From Pseudomonadota bacterium (GTDB lineage Bacteria; Pseudomonadota; Gammaproteobacteria; Burkholderiales; Burkholderiaceae_C): DNA of 6,455 nt. Location: the NCBI GenBank assembly GCA_030918015.1, contig JAUPTP010000139.1, positions 1-6,455 of the forward strand, in the 5' to 3' direction. The position numbers and the translations under genes were made by a program. The notes beneath the pieces were generated by a model. That model had not been told where the DNA came from, ran no database searches, and was given only the letters and a program-made list of their open reading frames with translations. Below, piece by piece: positions 1 through 5,930 of this stretch (positions within the stretch are counted from its first letter, which is position 1; each line of letters starts with the position of its first letter).

Positions 1-834
1 TTCGGAGGACTCCGCGACGGTCTGCGCAGCCCGGGCCTTGCGGGGCGCGCGCACCGGCGGCAGCGGCCGGATCAGCCCCAGCCAGCGCACCGCCTTCAGG
101 CCGCAGCGCGCGGTGGCGACCGCGGCGCGCTCGCGCAGCACCGCCTCGTCGGGGCAACCGGCGGCGCGCACCGCCACGACGATGGTGTTGCCCTCCGGGG
201 TCGGCTCGAGCATGCGCACCGTGCCGCCCGACGCGGCGAAGGCCGCCTCGATGCGCCGCGCGCTGCGCGAGAAGCTGGCATTGCGCCCGAACAGGTTGAC
301 CGTCAGCACGCCGCCATCGGTCAGCACGTCGTGGCAGCCGCGGTAGAACTCGTCGTCGTCGAGCACCGGCGCGGCCGCCTCGTGGTCGTAGAGGTCGACG
401 CTCAGCACCTCGGCGCTGCCGTGGTGGGCCGCGTCCTGCACCCAGGCGCCGGCGTCGGCGATCTGCACCGACAGGCGCTCGTCGTCGGCCGGCAGCCGGA
501 ACCACTGCCGGCACGCCGCCACCACCTGCGCGTTGAGCTCGACCGCGGTGGTGCGCAGCCCCAGCTCGCCGTGGCAGAAGCGCGTCAGCGCCGCGGCGCC
601 CAGGCCGAGCTGCACCACGCGGGTGTCGTCGAGCGCGGCCGGATCGCGCAGCAGCAGCCAGACCATCATGCGCTGCACATAGTCGAGCTCGAGCGCACGC
701 GGCTTGCGCAGCCGCATCGCGCCCTGCACCCACGGCGTGTCGCCCAGGTGCAGATAGCGCACGCCATCGAACTCGGAGATCGTCGCGCAAGGCAACTCGC
801 CGTCGCGGCGGCGGGAACGGGAAGCGGAAGTCAT
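1..834 (-). CDS. Spermidine-synthase-like SAM-binding protein (partial, 3' end off window)
   Basis: The frame is open from an ATG at 834 to the left edge, giving 278 codons with no stop, so the C-terminus is missing. The fold is that of the spermidine synthase/SAM-methyltransferase superfamily. A nucleotide-binding loop VVQLGLGAAALTRF lies at residues 73-86, an acidic residue that should contact the cofactor ribose is E99 (AVELN), and D127 (QIADAG) follows. The motif VDLYD at 146-150 has the D-x-x-D spacing of the family's active site. The Gly-rich loop is degenerate: the usual GGGDGG reads GLGAAA, so the Asp is lost. The substrate is therefore uncertain, and the protein may not be a true aminopropyltransferase making spermidine. 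The C-terminal end in view is rich in Arg, Ala and Pro and probably lies close to the true end. Its start overlaps the tatD stop by 4 bp (ATGA), which suggests translational coupling. The superfamily call is fairly secure; the function is open. Confidence 0.8.
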   Translation of the reverse strand, partial: MTSASRSRRRDGELPCATISEFDGVRYLHLGDTPWVQGAMRLRKPRALELDYVQRMMVWLLLRDPAALDDTRVVQLGLGAAALTRFCHGELGLRTTAVELNAQVVAACRQWFRLPADDERLSVQIADAGAWVQDAAHHGSAEVLSVDLYDHEAAAPVLDDDEFYRGCHDVLTDGGVLTVNLFGRNASFSRSARRIEAAFAASGGTVRMLEPTPEGNTIVVAVRAAGCPDEAVLRERAAVATARCGLKAVRWLGLIRPLPPVRAPRKARAAQTVAESSE

Positions 835-1679
835 GCGAGATCGTAGCGCGCGAATGTTTCCCGCCAGGCCGCCAGCCCCGGCAGCGCGGCGCAGGCATTG
901 GCGCGGGTGATCTCGGCCGTCTCCTCCAGGCTCCAGCCGCGCAGCGCCGCCAGCGTCCCGGCGATGCGCGGCAGCTCGGCGGGCTCGTTGCGGCTGGCCT
1001 GCCCAGCCGCGCGCTCGGCGGCGGTGCGGTAGAGCCAGTGCGGCGGGATGTCGGGCGCGTCCGTCTCGAGCACGATCGCCTCGGCCGGCAGCGTCGCGGC
1101 CAGGCGGCGGATCTGCAGCGCGCGCTCGAAGGTCATCGCGCCGCCGAAGCCCAGCTTCAGGCCCAGGTCGACGAAGGCGCGCGCCTGCTGCTCGCTGCCG
1201 TTGAACGCATGCGCGATGCCGCCGCGCACCGGATGGCGCCGCAGCAGCGCCAGCACCGCATCGGCCGAGCGGCGCACATGCAGGATGACGGGCAAATCAT
1301 GCCGACGCGCCAGCTTCAGCTGCTCGGCCAGGAAATGGCGCTGGCGCGCCGCGTCCAGGCCGGGCTCGAAGCCGTCGATGCCGATCTCGCCCACCGCCAC
1401 CCGGCGGGGATCATCCCGCGTGGCCGCCAGCATCGCGTCCAGCCGCGCCAGCGAATCCTCGGGCTCGGCCGCGCCGGTCCACAGCGGATGCAGGCCCAGC
1501 GCATAGGGCTGCCCGGTGCGCTCGGCCAGGTGCCGCAGCGGCTCGAAATGGTCGGCGGTGACGGCGGGCAGCACCAGACAGGACACGCCCCTTGAGCGGG
1601 CACGCGCCAGCACCGCATCGCGGTCGGCGTCGAACTCGGGGGCGTCGAGGTGGCAGTGGGTGTCGATCCAGAGTGGCAT
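831..1679 (-). CDS. TatD-family metal-dependent hydrolase
   Basis: This 282-residue protein has the usual TatD length and is predicted to be a cytosolic TIM-barrel metallohydrolase; characterised members are Mg-dependent DNases or exonucleases. Metal ligands and motifs appear in family order: DTHCHLD near the N-terminus (H8, H10), GEIGID with E98, LHVRRS with H134, AHAFNGS with H157 and ETDAPDIPP with D207. NEPAEL at 231-236 matches the conserved N-x-P near the end of the family. The frame is open 26 codons further upstream to 1757, but that would overlap the preceding gene by about 65 bp. The M before PLWIDTHCH places the first histidine motif where the family has it, so 1679 was chosen. No strong Shine-Dalgarno is visible, and the 13-bp gap to the upstream stop suggests coupling. 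Whether it is TatD itself or a YcfH/YjjV-type paralog cannot be told here, and no tatABC genes are adjacent. Confidence 0.92.
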   Translation of the reverse strand: MPLWIDTHCHLDAPEFDADRDAVLARARSRGVSCLVLPAVTADHFEPLRHLAERTGQPYALGLHPLWTGAAEPEDSLARLDAMLAATRDDPRRVAVGEIGIDGFEPGLDAARQRHFLAEQLKLARRHDLPVILHVRRSADAVLALLRRHPVRGGIAHAFNGSEQQARAFVDLGLKLGFGGAMTFERALQIRRLAATLPAEAIVLETDAPDIPPHWLYRTAAERAAGQASRNEPAELPRIAGTLAALRGWSLEETAEITRANACAALPGLAAWRETFARYDLA

Positions 1680-1692
1680 CAGCCCGGCAGGG

Positions 1693-3405
1693 TCAGCGCA
1701 TGTGGCGCGAGAGCTTCTCGCGGGCGCGCCGCATCGCGCCGCGCACCTGGCCTTCATCGAGGCCGAGCGTCGAATGGTAGCGCCCGAGCAGCTCGGCCAG
1801 CGCCGCGGGCTGCTGGGGCTGCGGCAGCTCGGTGATCTTCAGCACCCCGTTGGCAAAGGTGCCGATCAGCCGCGACCAGCCCTCGACCGTGTCGGGCGTG
1901 CGCACCACCACCTCCTCGCTGAGCGGACGCACCAGCAGGCGCAGCGGCTCGGCCAGGCCCAGCAGCCGGATGAAGGCCACCGCCAGCGTCTGCAGATCCA
2001 GGCCCAGCACCGACATCGCCGCCAGGTCCTGGGTGACCGGCTTGTCCGTGCCCTGGCTCGAGAGCACCAGCCGCTGGATCTGGGCGATCTCGTCGGGGAA
2101 GTGATACAGCCCCAGCACCAGGCCGAAGTTCTGGAAGATCGCCGCCAGCGAGGCGTTCTCCGCATCGGCCCCGCTGGGGGACACCTCGATCGCCAGATAG
2201 CCGGCCAGATGAGCCCGATCCATGGCCTGCGCCAGCAGGGTGGCATGGTGCGGCTTGGCCGTGCCCGGCCACGGCTTCTGCCCCCCCGCCACCCGGCGCA
2301 GCCCGTCGGTGCCCAGCAGCGCCATGGCCCGCTTGACGCTGGTCACCGCCGCCCCCTCGCCGGCCACGGCCATCTCGCTGGCGTTGGCCGCCCGCAGCAT
2401 CGACAGCGTCAGCGCCAGGTCCTGGCGCAGCACCTCGACCATCTCGTCGAGCCGGCCCTTGTCCATGCCCACGATGTGGGTCACCCGGGTCTTCAGCCCC
2501 TCCGTCGCGGGCAGGTGGCCGTTGCGCCGCAGCTGGGCCTGCAGCATCTCGTCGAAGCCGCCGTCCTCCGGGTATTCGGTCGCCCGCCAGCCGCTGATCG
2601 CGCGGTGGAAGCTGCGCGCATGGATGAAACGCCGCTGCGGATTGGTCTCGACCGCACGATCGAGCATCAGGCGCAGCGAATCGGCGATCGGCATCGGCAG
2701 CTCCTGCGGCAGGCGCAGGTCGCTGGTGGGCCAGCGGTCGAGCAAGGTGGGCAGATCGACCTCGCCATGCGGCGGCGTGCCCTGGATCCAGTGCTGGATG
2801 AGCAGGCAGGCCGCGGCCACCTCGCGTCCAAACAGCCCCCCGCCCAGGCCCCCTGCCGTCGGAATGCCCTGCGCGCGGGCCCCGGCGATCGCCGATCCCA
2901 GCCCCAGCCCCCACAGCGAGATCCGATCGCTGGCATCGAAGGCCAGGGTATGCAGTCCCAGATCCCCGTGCGAGATGCTGCCCTCGTGGGCATAGGCCAG
3001 CGCCTCGAGCAGTTCGCAGCCGTTGCGCACCAGCGAGCGCAGCGCCATCGGCGTGAAGTTCTCCTCCACTCGGGCGGGCAGCAGCGCCGGATCGCACAGG
3101 CAGCTCACATAGGGGAAGCGGTCCACGCAGCCCACGTCATGCACCGGCAGCAGCCGGGGGTGACTCAGCTGCGAGGCCCGCTTGGCGTCATCGACGCAGC
3201 GGGCACGCAGCGCGTCCGAGCCGACGGCATGGCGGGCCGCCAGCAGACGCACGGTCACCCCCGTGCGGTTGTCGCGCGCCAGCCAGGCGATCGTCAGCGT
3301 GCTGCCTCCGAGCGGCCTCATCAGGGCGTAGTGGCCGAAAGTGCGCGCAGCGGCGGCAGGCGCTGCCGCGGGAGGGGCAGAGGCCGTGGAGACTTCCTGG
3401 TTCAT
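1693..3405 (-). CDS. Kinase-like (probable pseudokinase) and HDOD domain fusion protein
   Basis: This 570-residue protein is probably a cytoplasmic signalling or scaffold protein of unknown target. After an Ala/Pro-rich tail (about 5-20), residues 26-270 resemble a Ser/Thr kinase. The Gly loop is degenerate (LGGSTLTIAWLARD, 32-45). The VAxK position reads VRLLA (R53). The catalytic loop is SHGDLGLHTL (145-154), keeping D148 but replacing the Lys and Asn by G150 and T153. The DFG site reads GLG (166-168). Catalysis is therefore unlikely. Residues 306-450 resemble an HDOD domain: LRQDLALTLSMLRAANAS (326-343), then SVKRAMALLG (356-365). The spot where HD-type members have LLHDIG reads IFQNFG (423-428), as is usual in non-catalytic HDOD proteins. 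The ATG at 3405 was chosen because AGAAGAA precedes it at suitable spacing; an ATG at 3489 would add 28 low-complexity, Arg/Pro-rich residues. It leads the minus-strand cluster with tatD. No confident promoter was found. Confidence 0.82.
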   Translation of the reverse strand: MNQEVSTASAPPAAAPAAAARTFGHYALMRPLGGSTLTIAWLARDNRTGVTVRLLAARHAVGSDALRARCVDDAKRASQLSHPRLLPVHDVGCVDRFPYVSCLCDPALLPARVEENFTPMALRSLVRNGCELLEALAYAHEGSISHGDLGLHTLAFDASDRISLWGLGLGSAIAGARAQGIPTAGGLGGGLFGREVAAACLLIQHWIQGTPPHGEVDLPTLLDRWPTSDLRLPQELPMPIADSLRLMLDRAVETNPQRRFIHARSFHRAISGWRATEYPEDGGFDEMLQAQLRRNGHLPATEGLKTRVTHIVGMDKGRLDEMVEVLRQDLALTLSMLRAANASEMAVAGEGAAVTSVKRAMALLGTDGLRRVAGGQKPWPGTAKPHHATLLAQAMDRAHLAGYLAIEVSPSGADAENASLAAIFQNFGLVLGLYHFPDEIAQIQRLVLSSQGTDKPVTQDLAAMSVLGLDLQTLAVAFIRLLGLAEPLRLLVRPLSEEVVVRTPDTVEGWSRLIGTFANGVLKITELPQPQQPAALAELLGRYHSTLGLDEGQVRGAMRRAREKLSRHMR

Positions 3406-3493
3406 GTCGACGTTCTTCTGGTGATCGATGCCGCGCCGGAAACAGCCCGGCCCGCGCGCCCTGGGCATCGGTGCAGGCGCACGGACCACGCCC

Positions 3494-3509
3494 GCGGAGC
3501 GGACTCCGC
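3494..3509. repeat. Inverted repeat in the trxA upstream region
   Basis: Perfect 6-bp arms GCGGAG and CTCCGC are separated by 4 bp. The repeat lies about 80 bp before the trxA start, in the region between the divergent genes. It could be an operator half-site pair or a chance match in GC-rich DNA; no known regulator motif is recognised. Confidence 0.3.
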
Positions 3510-3538
3510 AGGGTCTGCCACGGGTATCGGCTGGTTCA

Positions 3539-3547
3539 TGCCAAAAT
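3539..3547 (+). promoter_or_regulatory. Candidate extended -10 promoter for trxA
   Basis: The sequence TGCCAAAAT has a TG dinucleotide one base ahead of a -10-like hexamer CAAAAT, which matches four of six consensus bases. It lies in the most AT-rich part of the intergenic region and would start transcription roughly 30 bases before the trxA ATG. No convincing -35 hexamer is seen 16-18 bp upstream, so the call rests on the extended -10 alone. Confidence 0.35.
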
Positions 3548-3586
3548 CACAGACATCTTTTCCCCCTGTCATCAGCGACGGACACC

Positions 3587-3916
3587 ATGAGCAGCAATCT
3601 CATCAAACATATCTCCGATGCCTCCTTCGAAGCCGACGTGCTCAATGCCGACGTGCCCGTGCTGGTCGACTTCTGGGCCGAGTGGTGCGGTCCCTGCAAG
3701 ATGATCGCGCCCTCGCTGGACGCGCTGGCCGAAGAACTCCAAGGCCAGCTGCTGATCGCGAAGATGAACGTCGACGAGAACAGCGACGTGCCGGCACGCT
3801 TCGGCATCCGCGGCATCCCGACGCTGATGCTCTTCAAGGGCGGCGAGCTGGCCGCCACCAAGGTCGGCGCCCTGGCCAAGAGCCAGTTGACCGATTTCAT
3901 CAAGTCCAACCTATAA
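3587..3916 (+). CDS. trxA: Thioredoxin 1
   Basis: A 109-residue protein of standard thioredoxin length. It is a cytosolic dithiol-disulfide oxidoreductase that is reduced by thioredoxin reductase and passes electrons to enzymes such as ribonucleotide reductase. The canonical active site WCGPC lies at 33-37 with FWAE just before it. The buried acidic residue of the family is D28 (LVDFW), and the cis-proline is P78 in RGIPTL. FKGG at 83-86 is the typical turn before the last strand. The ATG at 3587 gives the usual thioredoxin N-terminus; the frame is open further upstream but codes for nothing recognisable there. The ribosome site is weak (ACGGA about 8 bases upstream). The last codons hold the -35 and -10 of a promoter for the next gene, rho, about 260 bp on. 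The family assignment is secure. Confidence 0.98.
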   Translation: MSSNLIKHISDASFEADVLNADVPVLVDFWAEWCGPCKMIAPSLDALAEELQGQLLIAKMNVDENSDVPARFGIRGIPTLMLFKGGELAATKVGALAKSQLTDFIKSNL

Positions 3917-3917
3917 T
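3887..3917 (+). promoter_or_regulatory. Probable rho promoter inside the 3' end of trxA
   Basis: The hexamers TTGACC (5/6 to the sigma-70 -35) and TATAAT (6/6) are separated by 19 bp. The -35 lies in the trxA codons for Gln-Leu-Thr, and the -10 overlaps the trxA stop codon TAA. Transcription would begin near 3923-3925, leaving a leader of about 250 nt before rho. The spacing is at the long end of the accepted range, but the -10 is perfect. Confidence 0.7.
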
Positions 3918-4175
3918 TCGCCCGATCCGTGACGGCGCCCGCTGTCACGGACATGACGAATGCCACTGCGCGCCGGTTCTTCCAGCCCGGATTTCTGCCC
4001 CTGACGCAGACGCTGGAGCGCGCAGCGTCGGCCCCCTCCCCCAGCACTTTCCCTTTCACCGGTGCGCCGTCTCGTGCGGCCGTGGCGGTGGATTCCAGCA
4101 GGCTGCAGGTCCGGGGTCGACCGCTTCGGCCTGTCCGGCTGGCACCGGCATGGCCTGATTTCAGGGCCCGACCCT
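3918..4175 (+). promoter_or_regulatory. rho 5' leader with C-rich, rut-like tract
   Basis: About 258 bases between trxA and rho hold no convincing gene. A frame from GTG 3929 and the rho frame from 4062 are open, but neither gives a recognisable protein. The segment 4032-4060 is strongly C/T-rich with a single G, a composition typical of Rho utilisation sites. In E. coli, rho is known to be autoregulated by Rho-dependent attenuation in its leader, and this leader has the length and composition to work the same way. This is an inference from composition and context. Confidence 0.5.
3926..3951 (+). other. Stem-loop at the start of the rho leader / end of trxA message
   Basis: CCGTGACGGC pairs with GCTGTCACGG around a GCCC loop, giving 10 bp with one G-U, and a flanking T-A extends it to 11 bp. 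No T-tract follows, so it is not a classical intrinsic terminator. If transcription starts near 3924, this hairpin forms the extreme 5' end of the rho transcript. For messages arriving from trxA, it would sit 10 bases after the stop codon and could protect the 3' end. Confidence 0.65.
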
Positions 4176-5438
4176 ATGCACCTTTCCGAACTCAAGGCTC
4201 AACACATCTCGGCGCTCGTCAGGATGGCGGAGACGCTCGAGATCGAGAACGCCAGCCGCCTGCGCAAGCAGGAGCTGATGTTCGCGATCATGAAGAAGCG
4301 CGCCAAGCAAGGCGAGCAGATCTTCGGCGACGGCGTGCTCGAAGTGCTGCCCGACGGCTTCGGCTTCCTGCGCTCGCCCGACACCAGCTTCCTGGCGTCG
4401 ACCGACGACATCTACCTGTCGCCCAGCCAGATCCGCCGCTTCAACCTCCACACCGGCGACATGATCGAGGGCGAAGTGCGCGTGCCGAAGGACGGCGAGC
4501 GCTACTTCGCGCTGGTCAAGGTCGACCGCGTCAACAACCTGACGCCGGAGGAATCGAAGAACAAGATCATGTTCGAGAACCTGACCCCGCTGTTCCCCAA
4601 GGAACAGTTCAGGCTCGAGCGTGACATCCGCGGCGAGGAGAACATCACCAGCCGCATCATCGACCTGATCGCACCGATCGGCAAAGGCCAGCGCGCGCTC
4701 CTGGTCGCTCCCCCGAAGAGCGGCAAGACGGTGATGATGCAGCACCTGGCGCACGCGCTGGTGGCCAACAACCCCGACGTGCACCTGATCGTCCTGCTGG
4801 TCGACGAGCGTCCCGAGGAAGTGACCGAGATGCAGCGCACCGTGCGCGGCGAGGTCATCAGCTCGACCTTCGACGAGCCGGCCGCCCGCCACGTGCAGGT
4901 CGCCGAGATGGTGATCGAGCGCGCCAAGCGCCTGGTGGAACTGCGCAAGGACGTGATCATCCTGCTGGACTCGATCACCCGCCTGGCGCGCGCCTACAAC
5001 AACGTGCTGCCGTCCTCGGGCAAGGTGCTGACCGGCGGCGTCGACGCGGGCGCGCTGCAGCGCCCCAAGCGCTTCTTCGGCGCGGCGCGCAATGTCGAGG
5101 AAGGCGGCTCGCTCACCATCATCGGCACCGCGCTGGTCGACACCGGCAGCCGCATGGACGAGGTGATCTACGAGGAATTCAAGGGCACCGGCAACTGCGA
5201 GATCCATCTGGACCGTCGCATGGCCGAGAAGCGCGTCTACCCGTCGATCCTGCTGAACAAGTCGGGCACCCGGCGCGAGGAGCTGCTGCTGAAGGCCGAG
5301 ATCCTGCAGAAGACCTGGATCCTGCGCAAGCTGCTCTACCCGATGGACGAGATCGAGGCGATGGAGTTCATCCTCAACAAGATGAAGGCCACGAAGAGCA
5401 ACCTCGACTTCTTCGACATGATGCGCCGCGGCGGCTGA
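4176..5438 (+). CDS. rho: Transcription termination factor Rho
   Basis: A 420-residue protein, essentially the length of E. coli Rho (419). It forms the hexameric RNA-dependent ATPase and 5'-3' translocase that ends transcription at rut-containing sites. Domains in order: N-terminal helical Rho_N (about 1-47); an RNA-binding cold-shock-like fold with GFGFLR at 61-66; then the RecA-like ATPase. Walker A is APPKSGKT (178-185). The catalytic Glu is E211 in LVDERPEEV, Walker B is IILLDSITR with D265, the Q-loop lies around 280-290 ([11 protein letters not shown]) and the arginine-finger candidate is R366 in SGTRREEL. All key residues are present. The ATG at 4176 (MHLSELK) was chosen because it matches the family N-terminus; an upstream in-frame ATG at 4062 would add 38 unrelated residues. 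AGGG about 10 bases upstream is a weak ribosome site. The gene is probably transcribed from the promoter at 3887-3917, with possible read-through from trxA. Confidence 0.99.
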   Translation: MHLSELKAQHISALVRMAETLEIENASRLRKQELMFAIMKKRAKQGEQIFGDGVLEVLPDGFGFLRSPDTSFLASTDDIYLSPSQIRRFNLHTGDMIEGEVRVPKDGERYFALVKVDRVNNLTPEESKNKIMFENLTPLFPKEQFRLERDIRGEENITSRIIDLIAPIGKGQRALLVAPPKSGKTVMMQHLAHALVANNPDVHLIVLLVDERPEEVTEMQRTVRGEVISSTFDEPAARHVQVAEMVIERAKRLVELRKDVIILLDSITRLARAYNNVLPSSGKVLTGGVDAGALQRPKRFFGAARNVEEGGSLTIIGTALVDTGSRMDEVIYEEFKGTGNCEIHLDRRMAEKRVYPSILLNKSGTRREELLLKAEILQKTWILRKLLYPMDEIEAMEFILNKMKATKSNLDFFDMMRRGG

Positions 5439-5462
5439 CGGCCCCCGCAGTCATGCGCACCC

Positions 5463-5492
5463 TTCCCGTGCAGGGCCTGCACGGGCTATAAT
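5463..5492 (+). promoter_or_regulatory. Probable rpmE2 promoter with palindrome in the spacer
   Basis: A perfect TATAAT lies at 5487-5492, with only a weak -35 candidate (TTCCCG, 18-bp spacer). A near-perfect palindrome, CCCGTGCAGG and CCTGCACGGG around one central G (5465-5485), ends one base before the -10 and fills the spacer. It could be an operator for a repressor. It could also act as RNA: a 9-bp hairpin in messages reading through from rho, ending that transcript or stabilising its end. A T5 run follows only 12 bases later, too far for a normal intrinsic terminator. Confidence 0.6.
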
Positions 5493-5498
5493 CGAGGT

Positions 5499-5554
5499 TT
5501 TTCCGCTGTCGGAAAGTGCTGCTACGCATGGTGCGGGCGGTGGCTCCCGGCACC
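5499..5554 (+). promoter_or_regulatory. Structured rpmE2 leader RNA (two hairpins)
   Basis: If transcription starts near 5499, the leader is about 70 nt. The first hairpin pairs TTTCCG (5500-5505) with CGGAAA (5510-5515) around CTGT, right at the 5' end. The second pairs GGTGC (5530-5534) with GCACC (5550-5554) and continues inward with GGG (5535-5537) against CCC (5546-5548) past one bulged G. It ends 15 bases before the ATG, close to the ribosome-binding area. L31 leaders in several other bacterial groups are known regulatory RNAs; homology to those is not claimed. Confidence 0.45.
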
Positions 5555-5569
5555 ACAGCGAGCATCCCC

Positions 5570-5824
5570 ATGAAAGACGGCATCCACCCGAACTACCGCG
5601 ACGTCTGCTTCGTCGACCTGTCCAACGGCTTCCAGTTCGTGACGCGCTCGTGCGCTCCGACCCGCGAGACGATCACCCTGGACGGCCGCGAGCTGCCGCT
5701 GTTCAAGCTGGAAACCACCAGCGAGACGCACCCGTTCTACACCGGCCAGCAAAAGAGCGTCGACAACCTGGGCGGCCGCGTCGAGAAGTTCCGCAACAAG
5801 TTCAAGGTCGGCATCAAGCGCTGA
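5570..5824 (+). CDS. rpmE2: 50S ribosomal protein L31, type B (zinc-independent)
   Basis: An 84-residue protein of the large ribosomal subunit. The start [10 protein letters not shown] and the C-terminal HPFYTGQQK...[10 protein letters not shown] are hallmarks of L31. Length and sequence fit the type-B (YkgM-like) form: it has only two cysteines, C13 and C28, and lacks the zinc-binding Cys set of type-A L31, so it should work without zinc. The ATG at 5570 was chosen because it gives the family N-terminus. The frame remains open upstream, with an in-frame ATG at 5528 that would add 14 residues ([14 protein letters not shown]) not typical of the family. The ribosome site is weak (GCGAG). It follows rho by 131 bp, probably has its own promoter and ends in a strong intrinsic terminator. 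In E. coli the zinc-free L31 paralog is controlled by Zur; no Zur-type box is recognised here. Confidence 0.97.
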   Translation: MKDGIHPNYRDVCFVDLSNGFQFVTRSCAPTRETITLDGRELPLFKLETTSETHPFYTGQQKSVDNLGGRVEKFRNKFKVGIKR

Positions 5825-5884
5825 TCGAGCGGTCTCCGGTTCGCCGGAATCGATGCGTGGGTCCCCTGCGGATCCCTCGCCACG

Positions 5885-5908
5885 AAGGCAGCCTGGGCTG
5901 CCTTTTTT
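5885..5908 (+). terminator. Intrinsic terminator after rpmE2
   Basis: AAGGCAGC pairs with GCTGCCTT (8 bp) around a CTGG loop, and the stem runs into a T6 tract at 5903-5908. It lies 60 bases past the rpmE2 stop codon and should end the rho/rpmE2 transcripts. The next gene starts only 22 bases further on. Confidence 0.9.
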
Positions 5909-5930
5909 GTTGCCTGAAGCGCCCGTCGCC

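Noticed and set aside
1680..1757. Longer tatD start giving a 308-residue protein
   Set aside because: The extra 26 residues are Cys/Arg/Ala-rich, overlap the upstream gene and displace the family N-terminal HxH motif.
2281..2287. C7 run (G7 on the coding strand) in the kinase-like/HDOD gene as a possible slippage or phase-variation site
   Set aside because: The frame reads through cleanly and the HDOD similarity continues on both sides. A tract of seven is common in DNA this GC-rich.
1516..4158. An 880-codon open frame on the plus strand, antisense to the kinase-like/HDOD gene and tatD and overlapping trxA out of frame
   Set aside because: It is rich in Arg, Gln, His and Pro, with no recognisable domain, and overlaps four well-supported features. 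Long antisense frames are expected when third positions are nearly all G or C.
4062..4175. Longer rho start adding 38 residues
   Set aside because: The residues do not match Rho N-termini, while MHLSELK at 4176 does, and the added segment falls in the C-rich regulatory leader.
3929..4624. A 231-codon frame beginning with GTG in the rho leader
   Set aside because: It continues far into rho in another frame. The part within the leader has no family resemblance, and its start lies in the stem of the 3926-3951 hairpin.
4161..5207. A 348-codon open frame antisense to rho
   Set aside because: Its His/Asp/Val/Gln-rich composition mirrors rho codons, no family is recognised, and rho on the other strand is certain.
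5465..5502. Palindrome plus T5 run as an intrinsic terminator of rho
   Set aside because: The T-run begins 12 bases after the stem and is separated from it by a perfect -10 box, so promoter/operator fits better. A role in ending rho mRNA is not excluded.
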